Notes: generated by a model not told the origin, from the sequence alone. 64,000 bases of DNA from an uncultured Tropicimonas sp. (GCA_947497945.1 CANMIP010000028.1:24460-88459), one strand, 5' to 3'. Positions 24,465-33,401 are shown, counted from the first letter of the stretch. Made by a program: numbers and translations.

Positions 24465-25815
24465 TTATGGATGGCTCCCGCATGGCAAGGTTATTCGTGG
24501 TTTCTGGCGTCTGGTCGGTTGCGGCCATTTATTCGGCGTCTGATCTGCAGCACGATGTCTGCGCGCCCTGATGAAAGTCCGCTGGTCGCCTTGGGTCCCG
24601 ATCAATGGCACGCGCTCGAAGGCGCTCCGGTCCGAACAGGGTGTCCCTGCGATATGTCCGTCAGATGGCCATCATCCCACCTTGCACCTCACCGTTTCTT
24701 CGGGGCCACGGCCCCATTCAGTTCAGGCCGCGCGAGCACCCCGGTATTCCGTACCATTCCTCAGGAGCGCCCAGACGATCCTTGCCATGCGGTTCGCCAG
24801 GGCAATCGCAGCTTGCTTCGCTGTCTTTCTCTGCAGGAGGCGCCACAACCAGTCTTCTCCGGGTTGGCCGCGTCGCCGCGAGGTGATGACCCCCATCGCC
24901 CCGAGATACAGGAGGCGGCGCAAGTACCGATTGCCCATTTTCGAGATCCGGCCGAGCTTCTCCCTGCCACCGCTCGAATGTGGTTTCGGCGTCAGCCCGA
25001 GCCAGGCCGAGAGATCGCGCGAACTCCGGAACCCGGTCACGTCCGGAAGAGTCGCCGCCAGCGCCGTCGCGGTGATCGGGCCGATGCCCGGAATGGTCTG
25101 CAGCCGTTTGGCTGTGTCGCTGGAGGCCGCCTCGAGGCGAATGATCTTCGTGAGCTGGTCGATCCTGTCTCTGGTTTCAAAGAACTGGTCGGCAAGAAGC
25201 CGAAGCGGCGCGCGGGCACAGGCGGGCAATTTGGCCCGCTCACCCGCTTCCAGCAATCGGCTGACATTGTGGATCCCCTTCGGCGCGACGATGCCGAACT
25301 CGCCCAGATGCGCACGGATCGCGTTGGTGACCTGGGTCAACTGGCGCACCAAGAATTCACGCGCCTTGTGGGTCATGAGCAGCGCCTGGATCTCCTCGCT
25401 CTTCACCGGAACAAAGCGCATCGAAGGCCGGGTCACCGCTTCGCAGATCGCTTCCGCATCGGCGTGGTCGGTCTTTCCGCGCCGGACATATGGTTTGACA
25501 TAGGAAGGCGGCATCAGCCGGACGTTGTGCCCGAGCCTACCGAGCTCGCGCCCCCAGTGATGCGCACCGGCACAGGCTTCCATGCCGATCAGGCAGGGCG
25601 CAAGCCGCTGGAAGAATTCGAGCATCTGGTTCCGTCGGAACTGCCGCCGAAGGACGACCGCGCCCTCACCGTCGACTGCATGGACCTGGAAGACGGACTT
25701 GGCGAGATCGACGCCTACCGTGGTAATCTCTGTCATGGATGGCTCCCTTCGTGGGGTTCTGTTGATGACACCCAATGTGGCACATTGCGATGCCGGGAGC
25801 GGGAGCCATCCACTC
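24465..25815 (-). mobile_element. IS110-family element, IS1111 group, inserted in istA
   Basis: Bounded by a perfect 14-bp subterminal inverted repeat, TGGATGGCTCCCGC at 24468-24481 and its complement at 25799-25812, flanking one intact DEDD transposase. Subterminal repeats mark the IS1111 subgroup. It separates the two halves of istA. Exact ends are uncertain by several bases because this group makes no or short target duplications. Confidence 0.8.
24723..25736 (-). CDS. IS110/IS1111-family transposase
   Basis: 337 residues, apparently intact. N-terminal DEDD (RuvC-like) domain with GVDLAKSVFQVH (first Asp), IGMEACAGAHHW (Glu) and GKTDHADAEAICEA (Asp pair); C-terminal transposase_20 domain with IPGIGPITATAL and SRDLSAWLGLTPKPHSSGGREKLGRISKMGN containing the conserved Ser. 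Start ATG at 25736 chosen because homology begins with MTEITTVGVDLA. Confidence 0.92.
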   Translation of the reverse strand: MTEITTVGVDLAKSVFQVHAVDGEGAVVLRRQFRRNQMLEFFQRLAPCLIGMEACAGAHHWGRELGRLGHNVRLMPPSYVKPYVRRGKTDHADAEAICEAVTRPSMRFVPVKSEEIQALLMTHKAREFLVRQLTQVTNAIRAHLGEFGIVAPKGIHNVSRLLEAGERAKLPACARAPLRLLADQFFETRDRIDQLTKIIRLEAASSDTAKRLQTIPGIGPITATALAATLPDVTGFRSSRDLSAWLGLTPKPHSSGGREKLGRISKMGNRYLRRLLYLGAMGVITSRRRGQPGEDWLWRLLQRKTAKQAAIALANRMARIVWALLRNGTEYRGARAA

Positions 25816-26710
25816 CATCAATGGCGTTCCAATGGCTCGCTCTTCTTCTCCAGCAACGGCAGATAATGGATTGGATCAAAGATCATGTCCTCACGGTCGT
25901 AGCTGCGGGCATGCCGCGCGATGACCTCGCCGCCACAACCGATCATCAGCCGGTCGACATAGGCGCGGATCCAGACGTCGCGGTGCCCGTGGGCGACCGG
26001 CACGGAGTCGTCGTTTGTCTTGTAGCGCACCAGAGACAGGGAGCTGACCCGTCCGGACGCCTGGTCACAGGCTTCGAAGGAAGTGACTGGCAGAGGCGCC
26101 ATTGCCTCCAGATCGCGCTGGAGACGTTCGCCAATCGTCTCGCTGTGCCCGCGCAGCTTGTCCGCCTGGCGTTTCTGGCACTGTTCTTCGAGCCAATCGT
26201 TGAAGGCATCCCAAGTGGGGAAGTTCGGGATCGGCACCATGAAGTTGCGCCGGGAATAGCCGACCAAGCCCTCAACCGATCCTTTGTCGTTGCCCTTGCC
26301 GGGCCGTCCATAGCGGTCCCGGATTACGTAGTGGGACAACATCTCGCTGAAGAGCTTCGCTCGCCTGCGTGTTCCGTCCGGTTCGATCTTCGCCACCAGG
26401 CAACGATCATTGTCATAAAGGATCGACAGCGGCACGGCACCGAAGAACGCGAAGGCATGAACATGCCCGTCCATCCACGCCTCCGCCGTTGCCGCCGGAT
26501 AGGCGCGGATGTAGCAGGAATCGCTATGCGGCAGATCCAGCGCGAAGAAGTGGGCTTTTTGCTCAACGCCACCGATCACCACAACTGCTTCGCCGAAGTC
26601 GGCCTGGGCATGGCCGGGCGCGTGATCGAGCGGCACGAACATCTCCCGATGCCGCCGACCGTGCTCCCGAACATAGTCCTTGATGATGGTGTATCCGCCC
26701 GAAAACCCGT

Positions 26711-27189
26711 GCTCGTCTCAACGCGGCCTCCAGGATCGCGGCCCCCTGCCCCACAGGAGCGCCGGCCTGGTCCGAAACCGATAGAATCAGCTCCTCGGCC
26801 TCGACGAGGAGCTCTGCCAGGCGCGCCTTCCAGATCCCCTTCAGAGACAACCGAGCAACCTGCCGCCAAGTCTGGTACATCTCCCCCGCCGGACCGAGGG
26901 TCTCCCCCGGTCGCTGCAGGTGAACCTCGTCGCGCATATCCGCCGCCCGCTCGGACCGTCCAGCCCGAACCAGCGCCGCTTCCGCCGCAAGGAGCGCGAG
27001 ACGGTTCCGCAACAGATCCTGGGGAACGTTTTCCCGATGCACGCCCACATGGCCGTGCAGCACCGCAAGGGCCGCACCAGACCGAAAGGCAACGGTTTCA
27101 ATGCCTTCGGTGGAGCCGGAGGTGACCCAGCCCGGCATCGGAGATAGGTTTGAAGTGGTAGAAGATGGCGGTGTCTGCTCGATTTTCAT
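26711..27189 (-). pseudogene. DUF1403 family protein, C-terminus cut off by IS21
   Basis: About 159 residues from ATG 27189 resemble DUF1403 proteins of alphaproteobacterial plasmids: VAFRSGAALAVLHGHV, NRLALLAAEAALVRAGRSE and RPGETLGPAGEMYQTWR. The frame then runs into out-of-frame istA sequence near 26715, so the C-terminal half is lost. DUF1403 genes often neighbour tyrosine recombinases, as here with the divergent gene at 27317. Confidence 0.65.
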
Positions 27190-27268
27190 TGCTGGCACCC
27201 TACCCAGTCGCAGCGCTTTTCTCAAACATTTCTGTCGCCAACCGCCCCACCTTGCGTGATCTTGTTAT

Positions 27269-27293
27269 GTCCAATAATGTTGCATTATCGGAC
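27269..27293. promoter_or_regulatory. Inverted repeat between the DUF1403 and integrase genes
   Basis: Arms GTCCAATAATG and CATTATCGGAC (10 of 11 bp complementary) around TTG, 24 bp before the integrase start. Possible operator for the divergent pair or a core recombination site for the adjacent tyrosine recombinase. Confidence 0.5.
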
Positions 27294-27316
27294 GTGACGA
27301 AGACAGGCCCCGGAAC

Positions 27317-28417
27317 ATGCCCAGAGGCACAGGAAACCAGCCCTCAGACGGCGAGAGATCGCGCTCAGCGCCCCATGACACGCTCAACGGAGACGAGCGC
27401 GACCAGAGAGATCATGGGGAGATCGATGCCATCGCCCTGCCCTCTCACGTCGCAGGCTCCGGCACTCTCGACCGCCTCATCGAGACCGCCCGCGACTACG
27501 CCGAAGCTTCGATCGCCGAGAACACCAACAAGGCCTATTCCGTCGACTGGAAGCATTTCTCCCGCTGGTGCCGGATGCGCGGCACGGACCCCCTGCCCCC
27601 CTCCTCGGAACTGGTCGGCCTCTACATCGCCGATCTCGCCGAAACCCTCTCCGTCTCCACCATCGAGCGCCGCCTCTCCGGCCTCTGCTGGGGCTACCGC
27701 CAGCGTGGTGCGCCACTCAACCGTGCCGACCGCCATATCGCGACCGTGCTCGCCGGCATCCGCCGCACACATGCCCGTCCGCCGCAGCAGAAGGAGGCCG
27801 TTCTCCCGGAGGACATCCTGGCGATGGTGGCCACCCTGCCCCACGATCTGCGCGGGCTGCGCGACCGGGCCATCCTCCTTCTCGGCTTCGCGGGCGGACT
27901 GCGGCGCTCCGAGATCGTCAGCCTCGATATCGACAAGGACGACACACTCGACAGCGGTGGCTGGATCGACATTCAGGACGGCGGCACGGTTTTGACCCTG
28001 CGCGGCAAGACCGGCTGGCGCGAAGTCGAGATCGGCCGCGGCTCTTCGGACCGCTCGTGCCCGGTCCACGCGCTGGAGCAATGGCTGCATTACGGGCAGA
28101 TCACCTTCGGCCCGGTCTTTGTTCGAACCTCGCGGGACGGCAGGCAGGCGCTGGAGACACGGCTGTCGGACAAGCATGTTGCCCGGCTGATCAAGACCAC
28201 CGTGCTGAAGAGCGGCATCCGGTCCGAACTGCCCGAAAAAGAGCGGCACGCTCTCTTCTCCGGCCATTCCCTCCGCGCCGGCCTCGCCTCCTCGGCGGAG
28301 GTCGACGAGCGCTACGTTCAGAAGCAACTCGGCCACGCCAGCGCGGAGATGACCCGCCGCTACCAGCGGCGCAGGGATCGCTTCAGGGTGAACCTGACGA
28401 AGGCGGCAGGTCTGTGA
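27317..28417 (+). CDS. Tyrosine recombinase (XerC/phage-integrase fold)
   Basis: 366 residues. An N-terminal SAM-like core-binding domain (about 55-145; NTNKAYSVDWKHFSRWC) and a catalytic domain (about 165-360) with Arg in GFAGGLRRSEIVSLD, HxxR in FSGHSLRAGLASSA, and Tyr in MTRRYQRRRDRF; LGHASAEM before the Tyr is the usual second His box. Apparently intact. Likely acts in dimer resolution or integration of the replicon. Divergent from the broken DUF1403 gene and convergent with the parDE-like pair. Confidence 0.9.
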   Translation: MPRGTGNQPSDGERSRSAPHDTLNGDERDQRDHGEIDAIALPSHVAGSGTLDRLIETARDYAEASIAENTNKAYSVDWKHFSRWCRMRGTDPLPPSSELVGLYIADLAETLSVSTIERRLSGLCWGYRQRGAPLNRADRHIATVLAGIRRTHARPPQQKEAVLPEDILAMVATLPHDLRGLRDRAILLLGFAGGLRRSEIVSLDIDKDDTLDSGGWIDIQDGGTVLTLRGKTGWREVEIGRGSSDRSCPVHALEQWLHYGQITFGPVFVRTSRDGRQALETRLSDKHVARLIKTTVLKSGIRSELPEKERHALFSGHSLRAGLASSAEVDERYVQKQLGHASAEMTRRYQRRRDRFRVNLTKAAGL

Positions 28418-28421
28418 CCGG

Positions 28422-28730
28422 TCAGCCCTCGAGGAGATAAGCCGTCAGGTTCTGATGGGCATGCAGGATGCGGATGATCTCTACGCCCTGCCCCTCCTGC
28501 CGATAGATCACCAGATGCGCGCCGCTGGGATGAATCCGTACGGGGGGCGTGAACTCGTCCCGTTCCCGGGCCACTTCAGGGAAGCTGGCAAGCAAATCGA
28601 ACAAAGCAAACAGACCATCCGCGTAGCGGTTCGCCTGCTCAACACCCCACGTGTCGGCACCGTATTGCCAGATCCGCGAAAGATCTTCCTCGGCAACGGG
28701 CCGAATGGACCAACCGTCATTTGCTGGCAT
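28422..28730 (-). CDS. parE: ParE/RelE-family toxin
   Basis: 102 residues with the ParE toxin pattern: WSIRPVAEEDLSRIWQYGADTWG, YADGLFALFDLLASFPEVARE and a C-terminal VIYRQEGQGVEIIRILHAHQN. ParE toxins poison gyrase; RelE relatives cut mRNA, and the sequence favours ParE. It starts inside the antitoxin gene (14-nt overlap). ATG 28730 is preferred to upstream in-frame starts because homology begins there. Confidence 0.87.
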   Translation of the reverse strand: MPANDGWSIRPVAEEDLSRIWQYGADTWGVEQANRYADGLFALFDLLASFPEVARERDEFTPPVRIHPSGAHLVIYRQEGQGVEIIRILHAHQNLTAYLLEG

Positions 28731-28962
28731 GTTGGTCGAGCATTCGGGCCTTGAACGCGTCGCGATCCAGCGCCTCGGCCGGGCCACTGGCGAGGCCGAC
28801 ATCGATAGCGCCCTGGATCTCGGCGATTGCCTCGGACCGCAAGCGGTCACGACGGATCAGGTCGCGCACATAGTCGCTTGAATTTGCGTACCGGCCCGAC
28901 CTGGATTGCTCTTCGACCCAGGATTTCATGGCGTCCGGCAAAGATATATTCATGGTGCCCAT
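28717..28962 (-). CDS. parD: ParD-type antitoxin
   Basis: 81 residues: an N-terminal ribbon-helix-helix domain (MNISLPDAMKSWVEEQSRSGRYANSSDYVRDLI) and a C-terminal toxin-binding helix ending in DAFKARMLDQHASK. AGGAGG precedes the ATG. A 19-bp palindrome just upstream is the probable autoregulatory operator. Plasmid-stabilising addiction module with the following toxin. Confidence 0.9.
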   Translation of the reverse strand: MGTMNISLPDAMKSWVEEQSRSGRYANSSDYVRDLIRRDRLRSEAIAEIQGAIDVGLASGPAEALDRDAFKARMLDQHASK

Positions 28963-28987
28963 GGTCGCCTCCTTGACGCGCTACATT

Positions 28988-29006
28988 TATGGCAAACTTT
29001 GCCATA
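28988..29006. promoter_or_regulatory. Palindromic operator upstream of parD
   Basis: Perfect palindrome TATGGCAAACTTTGCCATA, 26 bp before the parD ATG; ribbon-helix-helix antitoxins typically bind such sites to repress their own operon. The rest of 29007-29236 shows no convincing gene. Confidence 0.7.
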
Positions 29007-29236
29007 CGACAAGTGTTTCATTCGAAACCACGTTTTTATCCGGTCGTTTTACTATGACTTCCTTAATTGACACACACCATCGTCGCCCGAAGCGTTCCGC
29101 ACCCGCCCCGTCCAATCTTACCGGAACCGAGAAGAGGAGCCTTATCTCCGATCCCGGCCACTTCTGACTCGTCAGCTGAAGCGGATGGAGGCAAGGGGCG
29201 TCAGCCTGCTCCTCATTTCCTATTTCAGACAACACT

Positions 29237-30484
29237 CTACAGCTGCCGCGCTATCTCCGCCTCTTCGTGCTCGAAAGCCGACGCAAGCGCCCGGCAATCC
29301 GCGCCCCCTACCCCACAGTTCCGCATGAATGGCTTCCAGCGATCTGCGATCCGTTCGGCCATGTCCCGAGCCATCTTCCGCGCCGCGCGCTCCGGCAGGT
29401 CGAAGAATTCCGCCGCTTCCATGGCCAGTTCGATACGAGCCTCGAATGGTGCTCCTTCCATGATCGCAGTTTTCAGATACCGGTGACGCTCCGCCTGCGG
29501 GTTCACGTCAAACATCTGCGACAACCGCCACAGCCCGTCGCCTGCATAGACGAACCCGTGGTTCTTCAGATGGTCATCGGTGTTCGTAATCAGAACCGAA
29601 AAAACGATCCGTGCCCAGAGTTCGTGAAGGTCCGCCCGGGGTGCCCGACTGATCACCCGTATCACTTCGGCAATCTCGGTGTATGAGCCTTGTTCCGTGC
29701 CGGATCGCTCAAGCGCGGTCCGCGCGGAAAAATACGGAATCCGCACTTGGGAACGACGGTCGAACCGCCGGATCATGGCCACCGGATGCGCGGTTCCTTC
29801 GAGCATCAACCGTGCCTCTGGCACGCGGAGCCCGCATTCCCGCGCGAGGAGCAGCGTTGCGACTTCGATGCGCTCGACGGGGGTCATGTCCCCGATCGAG
29901 GAGAACTTGGCGATCCAGAGCCCATCGTCGTCCGCCACATTCGCCTTCGGACGCGCACCGCCGATTGAGCCCCCTGCCCCCGCGAGTTGCCGGAGATCCT
30001 CATTCGACAGATCTCGACGCTGCTCGATCCGACCAGCGGCCTCCCGGAGCGCTTCGAGTTGCAATACGTTCGGCACGGGATCGCAAAGCGTCCTGATGAC
30101 TTCCCCTTCCATATCACAGAACCGTAGTGCGCCTTGCCGGGTGGTATCATCGGACAGGGTCAGCATGTCGAACTCGCTCAGACCCGCGCCATGCACCCGC
30201 TCCATCAGCAACCGTCCCCAGGCATCAGGCGCCGCATCCTGAAACACGGCCGGAAGGCTGTCACGCGGATCGTCGGTGGAGGCCATCGAAGCATAGTACG
30301 GCGTCAGGCTTACAGGCAGGTTCGGCGCAATCGCAAAGGCCCGCCTGTCCTCGGTCCAACTCTCGGCGTATTGAAACTCGGAATGCTGGCGACGGGCTTG
30401 CCGCGAAAACCGGAGCTTGCCGACCGGCAGAAGCGCATTCCCGAGGCAGACATGCGCGACACGCTGCTGGTTCCGGGAAGGCAT
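29237..30484 (-). CDS. hipA: HipA-family toxin kinase
   Basis: 415 residues. HipA features: an N-terminal barrel-type domain (about 10-110), the Gly-rich loop GAGGSIGGARPKANV, GLWIAKFSS with the ATP-binding Lys, MIRRFDR, and the catalytic segment ITNTDDHLKNHGFVY followed by FDVNPQ. Family members phosphorylate targets such as glutamyl-tRNA synthetase and cause growth arrest. The start overlaps the HipB stop by one base, the standard hipBA order. Confidence 0.9.
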   Translation of the reverse strand: MPSRNQQRVAHVCLGNALLPVGKLRFSRQARRQHSEFQYAESWTEDRRAFAIAPNLPVSLTPYYASMASTDDPRDSLPAVFQDAAPDAWGRLLMERVHGAGLSEFDMLTLSDDTTRQGALRFCDMEGEVIRTLCDPVPNVLQLEALREAAGRIEQRRDLSNEDLRQLAGAGGSIGGARPKANVADDDGLWIAKFSSIGDMTPVERIEVATLLLARECGLRVPEARLMLEGTAHPVAMIRRFDRRSQVRIPYFSARTALERSGTEQGSYTEIAEVIRVISRAPRADLHELWARIVFSVLITNTDDHLKNHGFVYAGDGLWRLSQMFDVNPQAERHRYLKTAIMEGAPFEARIELAMEAAEFFDLPERAARKMARDMAERIADRWKPFMRNCGVGGADCRALASAFEHEEAEIARQL

Positions 30485-30846
30485 CAGAATCCGACCCCAT
30501 CATCATCGTCCGCATTCTCGCCGGTCCGCGCGTCGCCGACCTTTGACGGCCCGCGATGTCGCTTCCCGCGTTTCGGGATGCTTTCCAGTGTTCGGGATAA
30601 GCCCACGGTATCATCTTCAATTCGCAGAATGCGCGCCAATGAATCCGGCTCCCCCAATGCGGTTAGGACCGCCGCCAGGTTGCCGATACCAACCCCCGCA
30701 TCCCCGCGTTCAAGGCGCTGTACGGTTTTCACCGATACATTTGCCCGCTCTGCCAGATCTGCAAGCGCCAGGCGCCGCGTAAGCCGCGCTTGTTTTATGT
30801 TGTGCCCAAGTTCCGCAATGGATCGTTGCCCACGTAGGCTTGTCAT
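30484..30846 (-). CDS. hipB: HipB-type antitoxin (XRE HTH)
   Basis: 120 residues with a Cro/C1 helix-turn-helix at about 12-65 (LGHNIKQARLTRRLALADLAERANVSVKTVQRLERGDAG), then a linker and a highly acidic C-terminal tail (DARTGENADDDDGVGF). ATG 30846 chosen; a further ATG at 30858 is possible. Expected to neutralise HipA and repress the operon via the palindrome at 30882-30895. Confidence 0.87.
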   Translation of the reverse strand: MTSLRGQRSIAELGHNIKQARLTRRLALADLAERANVSVKTVQRLERGDAGVGIGNLAAVLTALGEPDSLARILRIEDDTVGLSRTLESIPKRGKRHRGPSKVGDARTGENADDDDGVGF

Positions 30847-30881
30847 TATAGGCCTCATATGTCCAACAGATATACTTAGAA

Positions 30882-30895
30882 GGCCATATATGGCC
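30882..30895. promoter_or_regulatory. Palindromic operator upstream of hipBA
   Basis: Perfect 14-bp palindrome GGCCATATATGGCC, 36 bp before the hipB ATG; a partial copy (AGGCCTCATATG) lies at about 30850-30861. Probable HipB binding site. Confidence 0.6.
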
Positions 30896-30944
30896 ACCAA
30901 TCGCACAGTCAAGCGTCTCCCAGAAGAGTTCGGCTCAGCGATAA

Positions 30945-30960
30945 GTTCACAGCTGTGAAC
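30945..30960. promoter_or_regulatory. parS-type partition site 1
   Basis: Perfect 16-bp palindrome GTTCACAGCTGTGAAC, fitting the repABC parS consensus GTTNNCNGCNGNNAAC. A second identical copy begins 34 bp later, just after repC. Predicted RepB binding site for segregation. Confidence 0.88.
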
Positions 30961-30978
30961 TTTCGAGCGGATCGCAGT

Positions 30979-30994
30979 GTTCACAGCTGTGAAC
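30979..30994. promoter_or_regulatory. parS-type partition site 2
   Basis: Identical copy of the 16-bp palindrome GTTCACAGCTGTGAAC, ending 2 bp before the repC stop codon. Same predicted role as site 1. Confidence 0.88.
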
Positions 30995-30996
30995 AC

Positions 30997-32208
30997 CTAT
31001 GCCGCCTCTTTTCGAAGAAGAGCCATGACCATCGGCCCACAGGAAAACTCACCGAGCTCCGCCTTTGCCGTCAGATGCCTCAGATACCCGCCAGGCGATT
31101 TGATCTCTCCGAAACGTTCCAACATTGCGACAAGGACAGTCGCAGCGTCTTCTGGTCCCATTACCTCACGCGCTTCGTCCCAGGCAGAGGGAGAAATCCC
31201 CATCATCGGCCGCACAATATCCGCAGCCCGAACAAGTTCATGCCAATGTCGGAAATGCCCATCCACATAGGTTCGAATTTCTGAACAGGCCTTCAAAACC
31301 AGTCCCAGCGGGAGCTTTGGAGTTCTCCGCTCTCCCAAATCCAACCCAACGCCTTCACCATCCGGCCCGCCTTCTGATCCCGCGCCGCCCTCACCATTTG
31401 CTTCTTCTAAGCAAGGTTCATATTCATGAAGGTCTTTCTTTGAATTCTGATAGTGCTGCTCATTATGAACGTCACTGGCGCTCAAATTCTTTGTTTCCCC
31501 AAGCTCAAGCAGGTCCCTTGCGACGTCCAATGCCATCAAAAGACGCGCCTTGATCTGACTGAGATCCTCGATGCTCAGCTTGCGACGAAGTTCTCGAGCT
31601 GTGTAGGCAGCAAGTTCCAAGAATACACCCCACTGCGACGTCTCTGGCTGAGCAGTAGAGCCGTAGTCGGACAACCCAACAAGGTCACGCCGCATCAGAC
31701 TCACGGTCTCACGAAGGCGACGGAACCTGTCTGCTTCACGCCGAAAGTCCTCGGCGGCGGCACAGATCTCCGCAAACCGATAGGCGAGGGGGGAGAGGTC
31801 AAACCCGTAGGCGACGCGTTCGTCTCCATGACGACGGACATAGCGTTTGCCATTGGGGCTGTCGCGACGGAGGATCACGCCGGCCTGTACGAGGTGGGAC
31901 AGGTGGCGACGCATCGTCGATTCCGGCATCCCGTTGAGTCGCTCGCAGATCGCTCGGTTGGACGGATGCACGACAAGGTCGCGCTCGTTGCCGCCCAGGA
32001 GCGTCGTTGGATGGAAGCTAACCAGCGCCTGGAGAACTCCGAGATCCCGGTCTGTCAGACGGAAGGTTTGCCTTGCTGCTGACAACTCGCGCAGCGCCTC
32101 CCACTTGTTTACGCCTTGCGGTGGCAAGGGTTGATTGGCTCCGGCCTGATGTTCCACCAGGACAGCATCCATCGTTCGCCGAAACGGCGTTACAGGTGTG
32201 TACCCCAT
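30997..32208 (-). CDS. repC: RepC replication initiator
   Basis: 403 residues from ATG 32208 (a GTG at 32220 is also in frame; neither has a strong Shine-Dalgarno). RepC features: an N-terminal winged-helix domain (LTDRDLGVLQALVSFHP, NRAICERLNGMPESTMRRHLSHLVQAGVI), a central FDLSPLAYRF segment, an acidic/Gly-rich linker (about 265-300) and a C-terminal helical domain with SPGGYLRHLTAKAE. Last gene of the repABC operon. RepC initiates replication in cis, probably within its own coding sequence. A counter-transcribed RNA in the repB-repC gap controls its level. Confidence 0.93.
   Translation of the reverse strand: MGYTPVTPFRRTMDAVLVEHQAGANQPLPPQGVNKWEALRELSAARQTFRLTDRDLGVLQALVSFHPTTLLGGNERDLVVHPSNRAICERLNGMPESTMRRHLSHLVQAGVILRRDSPNGKRYVRRHGDERVAYGFDLSPLAYRFAEICAAAEDFRREADRFRRLRETVSLMRRDLVGLSDYGSTAQPETSQWGVFLELAAYTARELRRKLSIEDLSQIKARLLMALDVARDLLELGETKNLSASDVHNEQHYQNSKKDLHEYEPCLEEANGEGGAGSEGGPDGEGVGLDLGERRTPKLPLGLVLKACSEIRTYVDGHFRHWHELVRAADIVRPMMGISPSAWDEAREVMGPEDAATVLVAMLERFGEIKSPGGYLRHLTAKAELGEFSCGPMVMALLRKEAA
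31395..31500. other. Candidate replication origin inside repC
   Basis: An AT-richer tract than the surrounding GC-rich sequence, covering the codons for the repC linker. In repABC replicons the origin lies in an AT-rich region inside repC, so this is the best candidate. Based on composition and family knowledge only. Confidence 0.45.
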
Positions 32209-32292
32209 ATGTTCTGCCACGAAGACAAAGAAATCCGGTCCGCGAATCAGTTATGACTTGCGGCAATTAGCTCCGGCCACTACCTTGAAAGT

Positions 32293-32347
32293 GCGAAAAA
32301 CAAGTGAGGGTCTCGTGGAGCGTCGTCTTTGCGGGACCTTTTCTTTT
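32293..32347 (+). ncRNA. Counter-transcribed incompatibility RNA (ctRNA) of repABC
   Basis: In the repB-repC gap, antisense to the operon. Promoter TTGCGG (32258-32263), 17-bp spacer, TACCTT (32281-32286). Intrinsic terminator: GGTCTCG (32309-32315) pairs with CGGGACC (32332-32338), with one G-U pair, followed by TTTTCTTTT (32339-32347). The predicted ~55-nt RNA fits repABC ctRNAs that repress repC. Confidence 0.75.
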
Positions 32348-32387
32348 GCCTGCTCGTGCCTCCTTTCTTCTCTTTTTCTGCTCTTCC

Positions 32388-33401
32388 TCAGTCTTCCGAA
32401 CGCTGTGACCAGCGCGCGTGAAGGTCTTTGATCAGTTCTTCAGCTTCTGCTTCGATCCAGTCGGCGAAAGCCTTTTCCTCGATGTCGATGCTCACACCCC
32501 TGGCAGAGCGCCGAAGCGATCCGACGCGCAATCCGGAGGCCGTCAGCGGCCGGGCAGGGGCTTTCTTCTTCCGCGGTTTTGGAGCTTCAGGCGGGAGCGA
32601 CGTTGGCTTGCCCACGGCCTCCACGACGGCTTCGAAGGCAAGGACCGAAACGTCGACGTCGGGCAAGGGCCGATCACCGTCTTCGATCAAGGCCACATCC
32701 GCATTTACATGCACATCTTCAGCAATTCGGACGAGCGCATCACGATCCATCGTGCTGTGCTCCAGCGCCTTGGCCAGAGCCTCCCACCGAGGACGGCCGA
32801 CGCCATGCGCGGGGCCGATAGCGATTGCCAGATCAGAGCCGACGGTTTCGATCACGCCGATGGCCATCGAGACCGAGGATTTAGAAACGGTCAGCACTTC
32901 TGACACTTCTTTCTGGGTACCGAAACCACTCTCCACGAGCCGTTGCGCAAACAACGCTTTCTCGATGTAGGAGAGATCCCGCCGGGCCATGTTCTCGGAG
33001 ATCTGCGAGCGCAGCGCCGTATCGTCATCGAGGCTGGCCACCAGCGCGCGAACTTTGGTGACCGTCTGCGATTGCCGGATCGCTTCCAGCCGCCGGCGGC
33101 CGTAGACGAGCAGGTAGCGGCTGGAGTCCTTGGGATGGCGTCGCACGAGGATTGGCACTGTCTGGCCGTTGGCCTCGATCGCGTCCCGCAGGTCGAGCAC
33201 GTCCTCGGGGTCCAGCCGGTCGGCCAGCCGGTCGTCGACGATGCTTTCCGGGTCGAGTTCCCAGACATGGTGGCCGTCAACGGCATCGCGCGCGGAGCGC
33301 AGGGCCCGGTTGGAGGCCATCATCGAGGCCGGCGGGGCAGGGGAGCCAGCCGCGGCCAGTTGGTCGAGCATGGACATCCGGCGCTTCCTGCTATCCGTCA
33401 T
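32388..33401 (-). CDS. repB: RepB partition protein (ParB family)
   Basis: 337 residues from ATG 33401, which overlaps the repA stop as ATGA. ParB/Spo0J-like N-terminal domain (about 40-135) with ANGQTVPILVRRHP, YLLVYGRRRLEA and the CTPase-type SQISENMARRDLSYIEKA box, then an HTH (EVSEVLTVSKSSVSMAIGVIE). Basic Pro-rich linker (PEAPKPRKKKAPARP). Binds parS (two copies at 30945 and 30979) and works with RepA. Confidence 0.93.
   Translation of the reverse strand: MTDSRKRRMSMLDQLAAAGSPAPPASMMASNRALRSARDAVDGHHVWELDPESIVDDRLADRLDPEDVLDLRDAIEANGQTVPILVRRHPKDSSRYLLVYGRRRLEAIRQSQTVTKVRALVASLDDDTALRSQISENMARRDLSYIEKALFAQRLVESGFGTQKEVSEVLTVSKSSVSMAIGVIETVGSDLAIAIGPAHGVGRPRWEALAKALEHSTMDRDALVRIAEDVHVNADVALIEDGDRPLPDVDVSVLAFEAVVEAVGKPTSLPPEAPKPRKKKAPARPLTASGLRVGSLRRSARGVSIDIEEKAFADWIEAEAEELIKDLHARWSQRSED

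Larger units (their letters stand above)
24107..26710 (-). pseudogene. istA: IS21 istA remnant, interrupted by an IS110-family element
   Basis: The central and C-terminal parts of an IS21 IstA transposase, in two blocks. Block 1 (26710-25818): GFSGGYTIIKDYVREHG, LDHAPGHAQADFGEA (first catalytic Asp), LSILYDND, GRPGKGNDKGSVEGLVGYSRRNF and GHRDVWIRAYVDR. Block 2 (about 24460-24107) resumes at FEQAAPLAGWELPKAF, frameshifts near 24378, and ends EVHAAVKMALQMGAISFDAVKHLVLCR. The N-terminal HTH region is missing because the sequence joins a DUF1403 gene near 26710. Not functional. Confidence 0.8.

Noticed and set aside
24378..27125. A 915-codon plus-strand open frame across the IS remnants
   Set aside because: Antisense to istA, the IS1111 transposase and the DUF1403 gene; Arg/Pro-rich composition typical of a GC-rich shadow frame and no homology.
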